Shown: positions 31,506 to 40,400 of the stretch, one piece after another | How the letters are laid out: the number at the start of each line of letters is the position of its first letter | How positions within the stretch are numbered: position 1 is the first letter of the stretch | From: an uncultured Duncaniella sp. | GTDB lineage: Bacteria; Bacteroidota; Bacteroidia; Bacteroidales; Muribaculaceae | Direction of reading: 5' to 3' | Length of the DNA stretch: 64,000 bases | Assembly (NCBI GenBank): GCA_910586665.1 | Contig: CAJUIX010000001.1 | Location: forward strand, 1 to 64,000 | Notes under the pieces: generated by a model | Told to the model about the DNA's origin: nothing | Seen by the model: the letters and a program-made list of their open reading frames with translations, nothing else | Databases searched by the model: none | Made by a program: the position numbers and the translations under genes

Positions 31506-32098
31506 AAATCCTTATTGACAACGGCCACGGGGCCGACACTAAGGGCAAACGCAGCCCTGACGGGCGATTGCTTGAATACAAGTACACCCGTGAGATTGCC
31601 GGGCGTGTAGAGAAAGAGCTACGCGCCAAAGGCTACGATGTTCAACTTATCGTGCCGGAAACGCACGATGTATCACTCACTGAACGCGCCCGCCGCGTGA
31701 ACGAGATATGCGGTAAGATTGGCACCGCCAATGTTATTCTTATCTCTATCCATGTGAACGCCGCCGGCAACGGGCCGTGGATGACTGCAAGAGGCTGGAG
31801 CGCATTTACAAGCAAGGGGCAGACTAAGGCCGACATACTGGCTAATCACCTCTATGCCGCTGCTGAAAAAGTGCTGGCCGGCCACAAAATCCGTAAGGAC
31901 ATGAGCGATGGTGACCCGGATTGGGAGGAGGGCTTTTACATTCTCCGTAAGACCAAATGCCCCGCCGTACTCACTGAGAACCTATTCCAAGACAACAAGG
32001 ATGATGTGGATTTCCTGCTTTCCGACAAAGGCAAGGAGGCTATTGTCAAACTCCACGTTGACGGTATCGTAAGTTACCTCAAATCCATTGGCGCATGA
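31502..32098 (+). CDS. Endolysin: N-acetylmuramoyl-L-alanine amidase (Amidase_3)
   Basis: A 198-aa single-domain amidase that cuts the bond between MurNAc and the peptide stem. Zinc ligands and catalytic residues are visible: His in DNGHG (residue 9), Glu in LEYKYTR, His in ISIHVNA, and Glu in LTENLF. No signal peptide is present, so it needs a holin to reach the periplasm. It overlaps the next gene by four bases. Confidence 0.9.
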   Translation: MKILIDNGHGADTKGKRSPDGRLLEYKYTREIAGRVEKELRAKGYDVQLIVPETHDVSLTERARRVNEICGKIGTANVILISIHVNAAGNGPWMTARGWSAFTSKGQTKADILANHLYAAAEKVLAGHKIRKDMSDGDPDWEEGFYILRKTKCPAVLTENLFQDNKDDVDFLLSDKGKEAIVKLHVDGIVSYLKSIGA

Positions 32099-32682
32099 AA
32101 AAGCCTATCATTCTTATTGTAGCGGTGCTGGTGATTACTGTATGCTCCTTATGGAGCAAATGCAAGTCGCTTTCAGAGGACAATGAGAGATTGACCGCCA
32201 ACAACACCGCTCTTATGGATAAGGCAACCTACTTTGAAACGGAGGCCGGCAATTCGGCCGCCTCCGTTCAAAGGCTGGAGTTATCCTATTCCGAGTTGGA
32301 GCGCAACTATCAACACGTTTGCCAAACGGCTGATGAGTTGGGTGTGAAAGTCAAACGCCTCCAAGCCGCCGCCACGACTGCAACCCAGACCGAGGTTAAG
32401 GTGATTACCCAGATACGCGATAGCATTGTGTATCGGGATGGAGTGCTTGACAGCCTCAAGATGTTCAAGTGGAGCGATGCGTGGGTTGACGTTGCCGGAG
32501 AAATCCGTGGGCGTGATGTTTCGCTTGATGTAGTTTCAAATGATACCATTAGGCAGATTATCCACCGCGTCCCTAAAAAATTCTGGTTTATCAAGTGGGG
32601 TACGAAAGCCATACGCCAAGAGGTTGTAAGCAGCAATCCCCACACGAAAATCACATACACCGAATACATAGAGCTGAAATAG
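32095..32682 (+). CDS. Spanin-like lysis protein (Rz-type), 195 aa
   Basis: N-terminal signal-anchor helix (IILIVAVLVITVCSLWSKC) followed by a long periplasmic coiled coil (SLSEDNERLTANNTALMDK onward) and a short beta end. This layout, directly after the endolysin gene, matches i-spanin-type proteins and the DUF6549 proteins of Bacteroidales phages. It is the last protein gene of the prophage. Confidence 0.72.
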   Translation: MKKPIILIVAVLVITVCSLWSKCKSLSEDNERLTANNTALMDKATYFETEAGNSAASVQRLELSYSELERNYQHVCQTADELGVKVKRLQAAATTATQTEVKVITQIRDSIVYRDGVLDSLKMFKWSDAWVDVAGEIRGRDVSLDVVSNDTIRQIIHRVPKKFWFIKWGTKAIRQEVVSSNPHTKITYTEYIELK

Positions 32683-32721
32683 GCTCTAAGATTTTTCTTG
32701 TAGTAACTGTTAGATTAGAGT

Positions 32722-32754
32722 AGTGGGCGGCCGTGAGGTTGCCCGCTATTTTTA
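32722..32754 (+). terminator. Terminator of the phage late operon
   Basis: An 11-bp stem (AGTGGGCGGCC with GGTTGCCCGCT, three G-U pairs) closed by a GTGA tetraloop and followed by ATTTTTATT. It lies 39 bases after the last lysis gene. Confidence 0.85.
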
Positions 32755-32781
32755 TTGTTCCACTATAAAATAAATAATGTG

Positions 32782-32813
32782 TTTGCACGTTCCAAATAAA
32801 AGTGCTAACTTTG
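32782..32813 (+). promoter_or_regulatory. Promoter after the lysis operon
   Basis: TTTG (32,782-32,785), a 20-base spacer and TAACTTTG (32,806-32,813): a near-perfect Bacteroidetes promoter with no protein gene behind it. A TGTGTT half-site (32,778-32,783) overlaps its -33 element, the same half-site as in the phage operators. Confidence 0.7.
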
Positions 32814-32818
32814 CACAA

Positions 32819-32902
32819 CCGATTACTTGTAGTCGGTGTTGCAGAACAATCCCCGTTAGCCCCGAAAGAGGCGCGGGGATTTGGAATTTTAGCGGAAATT
32901 CC
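32819..32902 (+). ncRNA. Possible phage small RNA
   Basis: Downstream of the promoter at 32,782 are three successive hairpins: CAACCGA/TCGGTGTTG near the start, a perfect AATCCCCG/CGGGGATT stem (32,848-32,855 with 32,874-32,881), and GGAATTT/AAATTCC (32,883-32,889 with 32,896-32,902). No start codon with a credible frame follows the predicted start point. Transcript boundaries are guesses. Confidence 0.4.
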
Positions 32903-32979
32903 ACAATAGTTCTACAAAATCCGCGTTCAGCTCTGTATCTGGTTGATAATCAAAGTTGAGTTAGGAGTTTCCTAATTTT

Positions 32980-33009
32980 CAGATAGGGGTTCGATTCCCC
33001 TCCGAGGTA
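32980..33009 (+). other. tRNA 3'-end remnant, probable right attachment site
   Basis: AGGGG-TTCGATT-CCCCT is a perfect T-arm, followed by CCGAGGT plus A as acceptor strand and discriminator base. The matching 5' acceptor (ACCTCGG) is absent upstream, so this is not a whole tRNA gene. A 3' fragment at the prophage edge, followed by a host terminator, is what integration into a tRNA gene leaves behind; the intact tRNA should stand at the left end. Confidence 0.6.
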
Positions 33010-33022
33010 CAGTGATTAAAAA

Positions 33023-33062
33023 AAGAAAGGTCAACGGTCGCTGTCGTTGATCTTTCTTCTTT
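33023..33062 (+). terminator. Terminator behind the tRNA remnant
   Basis: A 14-bp stem, AAGAAAGGTCAACG with CGTTGATCTTTCTT (one G-U pair), 8-base loop, then CTTTAAT. Probably the original terminator of the tRNA gene. The 86 bases from here to the next gene hold nothing else recognisable. Confidence 0.75.
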
Positions 33063-33148
33063 AATATTATATTTTTACTTTAACAATTAGGGCGGATGCG
33101 CGTTTTAAGACTATATAATCAACTATTTGAATTTCATATATAATAATC

Positions 33149-34126
33149 ATGATTCTGAATATTTTCTTCCTGTTATTTGGCTTGGGACTTATTTTGGTCG
33201 GAGCGAACATTCTGACCGACGGCGCGTCGGCCATAGCTAAGCGCTGGGGAGTCAGTGACCTTGTGATAGGTCTGACAGTAGTAGCCTTCGGCACATCCGC
33301 TCCCGAACTAACCATTAGTTTTATCTCTGCGCTCAACGGAAGCACCGAAATGGCTATCGGCAACGTGGTCGGAAGCAATATTTTCAACATACTGGTTATT
33401 GTCGGCATGACAGCCTTATTCTCACCTATCAAAATAGGCAAGGGAATAATGACCAAGGAAATCCCGCTCGTAATCCTATCGGCACTCGTGCTGCTCGTCA
33501 TGGGCAACACTCCGATGCTTGACGGAGCCGCGGAGCCAATGATTTCACGCTCCGACGGCATCATTCTCCTGCTTTTCTTCCTGATATTCATGCGCTACAC
33601 ATTCTCACAGGCCAAAAATGGCACGGAAGCGGATACCGACAGCCCGACCGGCGTCAAGGATATGCCCTTGTGGAGGGCAATACTATATATCGCCGGCGGA
33701 CTTGCAGGCCTTATCTACGGAGGTGACCGCTTCGTAGCGGGAGCTTCCGGCATTGCATCGGCACTCGGTGTGAGCGACGCCATAATCGGCCTTACAATCG
33801 TGGCAGCCGGCACATCGCTGCCCGAACTGGCCACATCAATTACGGCTGCCGTCAAAGGCAAAAGCGGCATGGCTGTCGGAAACGTCATCGGCAGCAACAT
33901 ATTCAACATATTCATGGTGCTCGGCACGACGGCCACAGTACGTCCGCTCGCCTTCGGCTCAATCAGCAATCTCGACCTACTCGTGCTTTTCGGGTCCTGC
34001 CTCCTCTTCTGGTTCTTCGGCTGGTTCTTCCGACAGCGCACTATCACCCGCATAGAGGGAGCCGTAATGGTTCTGCTCTACATCGCATACGTCATCGTTC
34101 TCATCCGGCAGACCGGCGCATTATAG
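33149..34126 (+). CDS. Sodium/calcium exchanger family protein (CaCA, YrbG type)
   Basis: A 325-aa inner-membrane antiporter that exchanges Ca2+ for Na+ or H+. Two homologous halves each carry the alpha-repeat signature: VVAFGTSAPELTIS and NVVGSNIFNI in the first, IVAAGTSLPELATS and NVIGSNIFNI in the second. About ten hydrophobic helices and an acidic central loop (TEADTDSPTG) fit the family. It is the first host gene right of the prophage and is convergent with the tricorn-like gene. Confidence 0.93.
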   Translation: MILNIFFLLFGLGLILVGANILTDGASAIAKRWGVSDLVIGLTVVAFGTSAPELTISFISALNGSTEMAIGNVVGSNIFNILVIVGMTALFSPIKIGKGIMTKEIPLVILSALVLLVMGNTPMLDGAAEPMISRSDGIILLLFFLIFMRYTFSQAKNGTEADTDSPTGVKDMPLWRAILYIAGGLAGLIYGGDRFVAGASGIASALGVSDAIIGLTIVAAGTSLPELATSITAAVKGKSGMAVGNVIGSNIFNIFMVLGTTATVRPLAFGSISNLDLLVLFGSCLLFWFFGWFFRQRTITRIEGAVMVLLYIAYVIVLIRQTGAL

Positions 34127-34143
34127 CGTCCTGACAATAAAAT

Positions 34144-34182
34144 AAACTTGGGATTCCCCGTCAGCCGGGGAATCCCAAGTTT
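34144..34182. terminator. Bidirectional terminator
   Basis: A perfect 17-bp stem (AAACTTGGGATTCCCCG and its complement) with a 5-base loop between two convergent genes. The A- and T-rich stem ends let it act in both directions. Confidence 0.9.
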
Positions 34183-34211
34183 CGTTAGCATGGAATCCAA
34201 TTAAGGATTCA

Positions 34212-37200
34212 TCATTTCTTGGCTGTCTTCTTCATGAGATGCTTGGTAGCGCCGATAAGCTGATCATCGACACCTCGAAGCACATTCTCGGGAGTATTAT
34301 AGATAAGCACATCGGGATTGAGCTGCTTGTTCTCGAGAGGCTGGCCGTTGCGGTCAAGAGATGTCACTTGCGGGATACCGAAATATACTGACGGATCAAT
34401 CTGAGTCTCCCACCATACGGCTGTCATTGTGCCGGGGATAGGAGCACCGACCACGTCGCCTATCTTCAATGTCTGGTAGACGTATGGAGAACCGTGGGCG
34501 TCACTATAGTTGCTCTCGTCAACAAGCATCACAGAGGGCTTGGTCCACTGTGAGAAAGGTTCTGTACCTATATACTGTCCGCGGGGACTGAAACGCACAT
34601 ATTCCTTACCGCCGAGGAGGAGTGCAAGGTCATTGTGAAGCCAGCCGCCACCATTGTGACGGGTGTCGACCACGACAGCGTCGCAGTTGCGATACTTGCC
34701 GAGCAGTCGGTCATATACCTCGCTGAAACTTGCCCCGTTCATTCCCTCGACATGAACATAACCTATACGTCCGCCTGAGACACTATCAACAATATACTCG
34801 TTGCGCTCAACCCAACGCTGATAAAGAAGATTTGATATAGCTCCGGGGCTTACGGTCTTGACATATACGTTCTTCTTGTCGCCATTGGCCTTCCTGACAT
34901 TGAGTTTCACCTTTTTCTTGCCTTCGAGGAGCGGATAGTAGTCCTGGCCGGCAAGAATGAGCGAGTCGTTGATTGCAAGAATAATATCGCCGGCCTCGAT
35001 GCCTACATTCTTTGGCGACAGAGGGCCGCGCTTTATAACTTCGGCAATCTTCAGACCATCACCATTATAGTTTTCATCAAAGAAGGCACCAAGTTGCGAG
35101 GTGGGAAGGCGAGACAGACCGGGATGATAACCACCGCCGGTGTGCGAAGCGTTAAGCTCGCCCAGAATCTCGCTCAGGAGTATGGCAAAATCATAATTGT
35201 TATTGATGTAGGGAAGAAACTTGGCATACTCGTCGCGATACTTGTTCCAGTCCACTCCGTGGAGCTTCGGATCATAGAATTTGTCAAGTACCTGCCGCCA
35301 CATGTGCTCATAGATATAGTTGCGCTCGTCGGCGGGACGACGGGTATACTCGGCCTCGAAGGATACAGGGGTGAGCTTGCCGGATGCGAGCGTCACCTTC
35401 TTGATGCCGCTGCCATCCATGACGAATACATTCTTACCATCTTTGTCGGGAATCATGCCCCATGCGCTGAGGCCCTTGGCAAGCACCTTGGTGTCACCCT
35501 CCTTGAGGTCACGCTCATAGAGCGAGCGTCCGTCGGGACTGGATGCCACATAGTAGAGCTTCTCAGCCTTCGGGTCGACGTAGTATGAACCAAGCTTCGA
35601 CGAGGAGCCTGTGAGTCTTTCAAGTCTGTAGCGACGGTTTTCAAGGTCAAAAGCGAGGGGCTTGGACTCATCCTTTTTATTATCGGCTTTGTCATCACCC
35701 TTACCGTTCTTGTCCTTCTTGGATTTCTTGTCATCCTTCTTATCGCCCTTTTCCTTGTCGGCTTTCTCTTTTTCAGCCTTATCAGCAAGTTTGGCTTCCT
35801 CCTCGGTCATGTTGAAACGGTCGTAGGCCTCGCCGTCGAGGAACATGAGCATGACATCACCCTCGTTGCCCCAGCTGCCGTGACTTTTATAGCCATACTT
35901 GCCTGTTGTGTAGGACACAGCCTTGCCGCCGAGCACCCACTTCGGGCTGCCGTTGCTGTAGCCGCTCTCGGTGAGGTTGACCACCTCGCTGCCGTCAGCT
36001 TTCACGAGGGCGATATCCGAATTGTTCCAGCCGCCGACACCGATGTAGTCGATGAGGAGCCACTTGCTGTCAGGAGCCCACTCAAAACCTACGTCACCGT
36101 CCTGATAGCTGTAGTTATACTTGCCGTCAAGAGCAGTAGTCACCTTCTTGCTCTTTAGGTCGAGCACACGGAGGGTTGTACGGTCTTCGAGGAAGGCCAC
36201 TTTCTTGCCGTCAGGGCTGTAATCGGGGAAGAAGGCCGGCTTGTCACTCTTGTATAGAGGCTTTTCGACCAACTCTGACGCATAGAGCATCGACTTCTCT
36301 GACGGATCTTTGATTTCGGTAGTGAAGAGCTGCCATATACCGTCGCGATCACTATCATAGACGATACTGCGGCCGTCAGGAGCGAAGTCCACCGAGCGCT
36401 CCTGGGCGGGAGTGTCGGTTATGCGACGGGTGGTTTTATACTCTGTCGAAGTAATGTAGACATCACCGCGGAGCACGAAAGCTATAAGCTCGCCGTCGGG
36501 CGACACTGCCATACTCGTAGCACCACCACGACGGAGAGACTTCTCTGCCGGTGAGGCATAGTCATCGGTGACGATAGTCACGTCGACCTTCTGCGGAGCA
36601 CCGTTTTCATTCATAGTGTATATCTCGCCGTCCCAACTGAAAGCAATAGAGCCGTTGTTGGAAGCGGAGAGAGAGCGGACGGGATGAGTGGTGAAAGAGG
36701 TAAGCTGCTTCTTCTGCTTACCGTCGATAGAACGTTTGTAGACATTGAGAGTGCCGTCCTCCTCGCTCACAAAGTAGAACGAGCCGTCAGGCGCCCAGAC
36801 AGGATTTAGGTCATGGCCGTTGAAATCAGTCAGCTTCGTATGCTTGCCATTGTCCCAAAGCCATACATCGGAGGTGCCGGAGGAGCGTTCATGCTTACGC
36901 CAAACGTTTTCCACACCCTTTCTGTCATGGTAGAGTATGCGTCCGTCAGGATTGACACTGAGCGCAGGCATCGTGAGCGACACAACCATCTCCGGGCGGT
37001 GTCCCTCGAGGTCTACGCTATATACCTGCTGGTTGAAACCGCCCTGCGCAGCATTGCGGTCGGGGAGCACCGAGGCGGCGAAAAGCACATGCTCATTGTC
37101 CTTGAAGGCAAGCGGTGTCTCGCCGCCCGAATTTGTGGTCAGACGCTTGGGCACACCTCCGCGACTGTTGACGACGAAAACATCCATCGAACCTTCGCGG

Positions 37201-37445
37201 TCGCTGCCGAAGGCAATCTTCGAACCGTCGGGACTCCATACGGGAGATGTGTTGTAGCTGCCTCCCGAGGTGAGCTGACGAGCGTCACCACCCTTAGAAG
37301 GGACAGTGAACACATTGCCCTTATAGGTAAATGCAATCGTCGAGCCGTCAGGAGAGATAGCCACATTGCGCAGCCAGAGAGGGGCCGCTGCCGCTCCGAG
37401 TGCCGATACACCCAGGAGAGCCAATGAAATAATACTTTTTCTCAT
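34212..37445 (-). CDS. Tricorn-like periplasmic protease with beta-propeller, PDZ and S41 domains
   Basis: A 1077-aa protein with a signal peptide (SIISLALLGVSALGAAAAP). Repeated TolB/PD40-type blades follow (for example AISPDGSTIAFTYKG, WSPDGSKIAFGSDREG, DFAPDGRSIVYDSDRDG), then a Lys/Asp-rich linker near residues 555-600. Next come a helical domain, a PDZ domain (about 790-850, LSPKNVGIEAGDIILAI) and a C-terminal S41 protease core with VVVDTRHNGGGW and the probable nucleophile in NYSDAHGSPY. Such proteins degrade peptides in the periplasm. The Lys-rich insert is uncommon. It is 45 bases downstream of the TamB-like gene. Confidence 0.9.
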   Translation of the reverse strand: MRKSIISLALLGVSALGAAAAPLWLRNVAISPDGSTIAFTYKGNVFTVPSKGGDARQLTSGGSYNTSPVWSPDGSKIAFGSDREGSMDVFVVNSRGGVPKRLTTNSGGETPLAFKDNEHVLFAASVLPDRNAAQGGFNQQVYSVDLEGHRPEMVVSLTMPALSVNPDGRILYHDRKGVENVWRKHERSSGTSDVWLWDNGKHTKLTDFNGHDLNPVWAPDGSFYFVSEEDGTLNVYKRSIDGKQKKQLTSFTTHPVRSLSASNNGSIAFSWDGEIYTMNENGAPQKVDVTIVTDDYASPAEKSLRRGGATSMAVSPDGELIAFVLRGDVYITSTEYKTTRRITDTPAQERSVDFAPDGRSIVYDSDRDGIWQLFTTEIKDPSEKSMLYASELVEKPLYKSDKPAFFPDYSPDGKKVAFLEDRTTLRVLDLKSKKVTTALDGKYNYSYQDGDVGFEWAPDSKWLLIDYIGVGGWNNSDIALVKADGSEVVNLTESGYSNGSPKWVLGGKAVSYTTGKYGYKSHGSWGNEGDVMLMFLDGEAYDRFNMTEEEAKLADKAEKEKADKEKGDKKDDKKSKKDKNGKGDDKADNKKDESKPLAFDLENRRYRLERLTGSSSKLGSYYVDPKAEKLYYVASSPDGRSLYERDLKEGDTKVLAKGLSAWGMIPDKDGKNVFVMDGSGIKKVTLASGKLTPVSFEAEYTRRPADERNYIYEHMWRQVLDKFYDPKLHGVDWNKYRDEYAKFLPYINNNYDFAILLSEILGELNASHTGGGYHPGLSRLPTSQLGAFFDENYNGDGLKIAEVIKRGPLSPKNVGIEAGDIILAINDSLILAGQDYYPLLEGKKKVKLNVRKANGDKKNVYVKTVSPGAISNLLYQRWVERNEYIVDSVSGGRIGYVHVEGMNGASFSEVYDRLLGKYRNCDAVVVDTRHNGGGWLHNDLALLLGGKEYVRFSPRGQYIGTEPFSQWTKPSVMLVDESNYSDAHGSPYVYQTLKIGDVVGAPIPGTMTAVWWETQIDPSVYFGIPQVTSLDRNGQPLENKQLNPDVLIYNTPENVLRGVDDQLIGATKHLMKKTAKK

Positions 37446-37490
37446 AACGTGGATAAATATTGGTTGAAATTTCGTGATATATCATTTCTC

Positions 37491-40400
37491 TCATTCCCCG
37501 CCGCGGCTGTCAATGATGCTGTCAGCCGGAACTCTTTTTCTGACCTCCATTATTGAGTCAGTTTCCTGCTTCACAGCCTCTTTTTTCTTATCCTCCTTCT
37601 CATTATCCTTCTTTTTCTTGGGACGGAGGAAGGAAAATATGTTATCAAAGTCACGCTTGAAGACAATTCCGACCCCCTGCGTGGTCAGAGCGCTCTTCAG
37701 GTAATAATTCTGGTCATTGTAGCGGTTATAGGCCTTCAACTGTATGGTGCCCGAGCGGTTCAGTAGATAGCGGATGTCGAAATCGCCGATAAAGCTATTG
37801 TTGTTTAGCGATTTATCGCGATAGCCAAGGTTGCCGTTAAAGAGAAGGCGGTTGTTGAGCAGATGGCTTGAGAGAGCCACGTCGACCTCCACATCCGAGA
37901 AGTCGCCACGGTCACTTCGGATGGCGGGTGCGATACTCCAGTTGTCGCTCAGCTGTCCGAGCATGGAGCCTAATCGTGACGACAGAGTCGACGAAGCCAC
38001 TGACACCAGTTCATTGCCATGCGTGGCACTCATATAGTCCGGTGTGTAGAACTTGTTGAGGGCAAGAAGATAGATAATCTGACGGTTCATCATATCGCCG
38101 GTCGAGACGATGGAGCGCACCTTGCGATATGTGTCTCGTGTCAGCGTCGGGAATTCGAGGTCAAATGATATATCGGGCTGACGTATGTCGCCGCGGACTA
38201 TCATGAGTGCGTCGACGGGGACATTTGTGCGGTTAAGCTCCCGGTCCTCAAGGAATGACTTGTCGAGGTCGCTGAGGTTGGCATTTACGGTATAGGAGGC
38301 CACGAGGTCAAGCTGTGCGGCATATGGGTCGCCCAGGAACGAAATCTTACTCCGCTCCCGGATATTGAACTCCTTGATAATAATATCCTGGAGAGTGAAA
38401 TTGTAAGTACCGTTGACAATTGTATAGTCACCATACATTCTCAGGTCGCCATCGGAGGAGTAAGTCATGCGCAGGTGGCCATTGCCGTGAGCTGTAATCC
38501 TATCGCCGCCGACGGGGTCCATTATAATGTTGAGCGTAGCTGCCTGGGTGATTCCAACCTCGAAGGTCATGGCATAGACTGACGGCGAGCCCTCCTCCTG
38601 CTTCTTGATTTTCTCTTTGAGCTGGCGGACTATCAGCGGCGTAGGGTCGAGAGCCGCTATGGAATCTTTCTTGGCCTTGTCGCGGTCACGGAGGGTTATA
38701 AATGTGTAATCATTGGCTTGCTCGGCATCCGTGAGTACAAATGTGAAGGTAGACCCAGGAGAGGTACTCATATTGACATTTATATCCACGCGGCCGGGCA
38801 CACCCTTGACCGAAGCCGAACCGCGTCCGAAGATTCGTCCATACCACGGGTCCTCGGTCTGATTCTCGCCAACGTCATAGACGAGCAGGTTGTCGGCATC
38901 CTTGATGTCGAACCTGAACTTGGGATCATGGAAATAGTTGTGTGTGACGTAGCCGCTGAGCAAGGCAGTTTTTCCGTAGCGGTCAGCCAGTTTCACATTT
39001 TCAAAGGATATGCGTCCCGGAGTAATGTGCACGCTGTCAGTGGTAGTATAGGTGACATCGGTGAAGTCGAGCTTCATCGACAGGTCTTTGACATATATGT
39101 CGCCGGTCATGTCAAGATCCTTGAATGTACCGAAAAGATGGGCATTGCCTGAGACAGTACCCCCTATCCTCGAAGTAAAGGCCGACATGAAAGGAGCCAT
39201 GAATCCGACAGGCGCACTTCTCGCCACGAACTTGAAATCCAGCTCCTCGCTCATAGGCTTGATGAAGCCGTCGATCAACGACTGCCGGTCGTTAATCTGA
39301 TTAATGACCGCGTTAATGACTATGCTCTTACTCTCATGGTTCCAATAGGAACGGATGTCGCCGTCCCCCATGACACAGTGGTTATATTTCAGCCCCTCCA
39401 CAAGCAGTCGCGGTGTATAGAGCACAGGCTCTGACGAGAGGAGGCGCAATCCGTAGAAATCACCCGTGGCACATCCGCCAAACTGCACGGCATCGCTGAT
39501 ATTAAGCGTCTCGAATATATAGTCAAGGTCAATATTTTTAAGTTTCACAACCATTCGGTCAGCTGAATCTGCCGAAGCGACCCCGCGTATGCTCAGTGAC
39601 TGGCCGCTACGGCCGCCACTTATATTTTCAACCGTTATGCGTCCGGGAGTTATATGTATACTGCCCGGATCCACAGTCCACGCCGAGTCGTTGAACACCA
39701 TTTTTGACTTGCGTATGGCAATGTCAGTCATCAGCTGACGTGTTTCCTCATCGCGGCTTAGGCGGGTGACGAAGTCGAAGTTACCCTTGATTTCCGCCTG
39801 ACGGTCGACCTTCCATGAAATATCTGTGCCGAGCGAATCGCAACCTCCGACGGAGTTTATATTCACATCACACATACCGTCCTTGGTCGGGAAAGCCGTA
39901 TGTGCGGCAAGCTGCGAACTTCCAGAGCCCCCGTCGACAAGCATCGAGAGGCGCGTCCCCTCCACTAATTTATCTTTCTTACGAAGGTAGGGTATGTCGA
40001 CCGTAAGCCCTAACATCTTTTCCTCCCCTCCTCGGATATAGGAGTCAATCTTGGCAGGATATATGATGTCGACCGGGACCTTGAAGAACTTCGTCAGAGT
40101 CGTATCCTCCTTGACAGTCATGCCGAGGGTGCATGATATGTCAGGCGAATAGTCCTCGTCGGCCTCAACCAGCGAGGGATATACTGATGCAACAATGGCC
40201 TTCACATCCCTGGCAAAATTTTTAAGGCTGAAATGGCCCGAAAGGTCGGCATCGACCTGCGGGCTTCGCAGAGTTATGGTCCGCAGGGAGTCATCGCCGG
40301 CAGCCTCCAGTTCCATATACGGAATATGCAACGACTTCCCGTCGCTACCCGCGAAAGTAAGGTTGTCAACCTTGACCCAGCCCTCCAAAGAGTCTGGATT

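Larger units (their letters stand above)
1..33009. mobile_element. Right-hand part of a temperate siphovirus-like prophage with a DGR
   Basis: The genes run in the usual order of a long-tailed phage (minor head, scaffold, capsid, connectors, tail tube, chaperone, tape measure, tail tip, lysis), and the right edge falls on a tRNA-like 3' end. Everything right of that edge is housekeeping chromosome. Portal, terminase, integrase and repressor are absent, so the element continues leftwards beyond the window. The tRNA-type end argues for an integrase-type phage; a transposable Mu-like phage, as suggested by the Mu F-type head protein, is an alternative that only the left end can exclude. Confidence 0.9.

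Noticed and set aside
32777..32959. A 60-codon frame after the lysis operon
   Set aside because: Its ATG lies upstream of the predicted transcription start and the product has no domain-like features.
32900..33009. A whole tRNA gene at the prophage edge
   Set aside because: No sequence complementary to the 3' acceptor strand is present upstream at the right distance.
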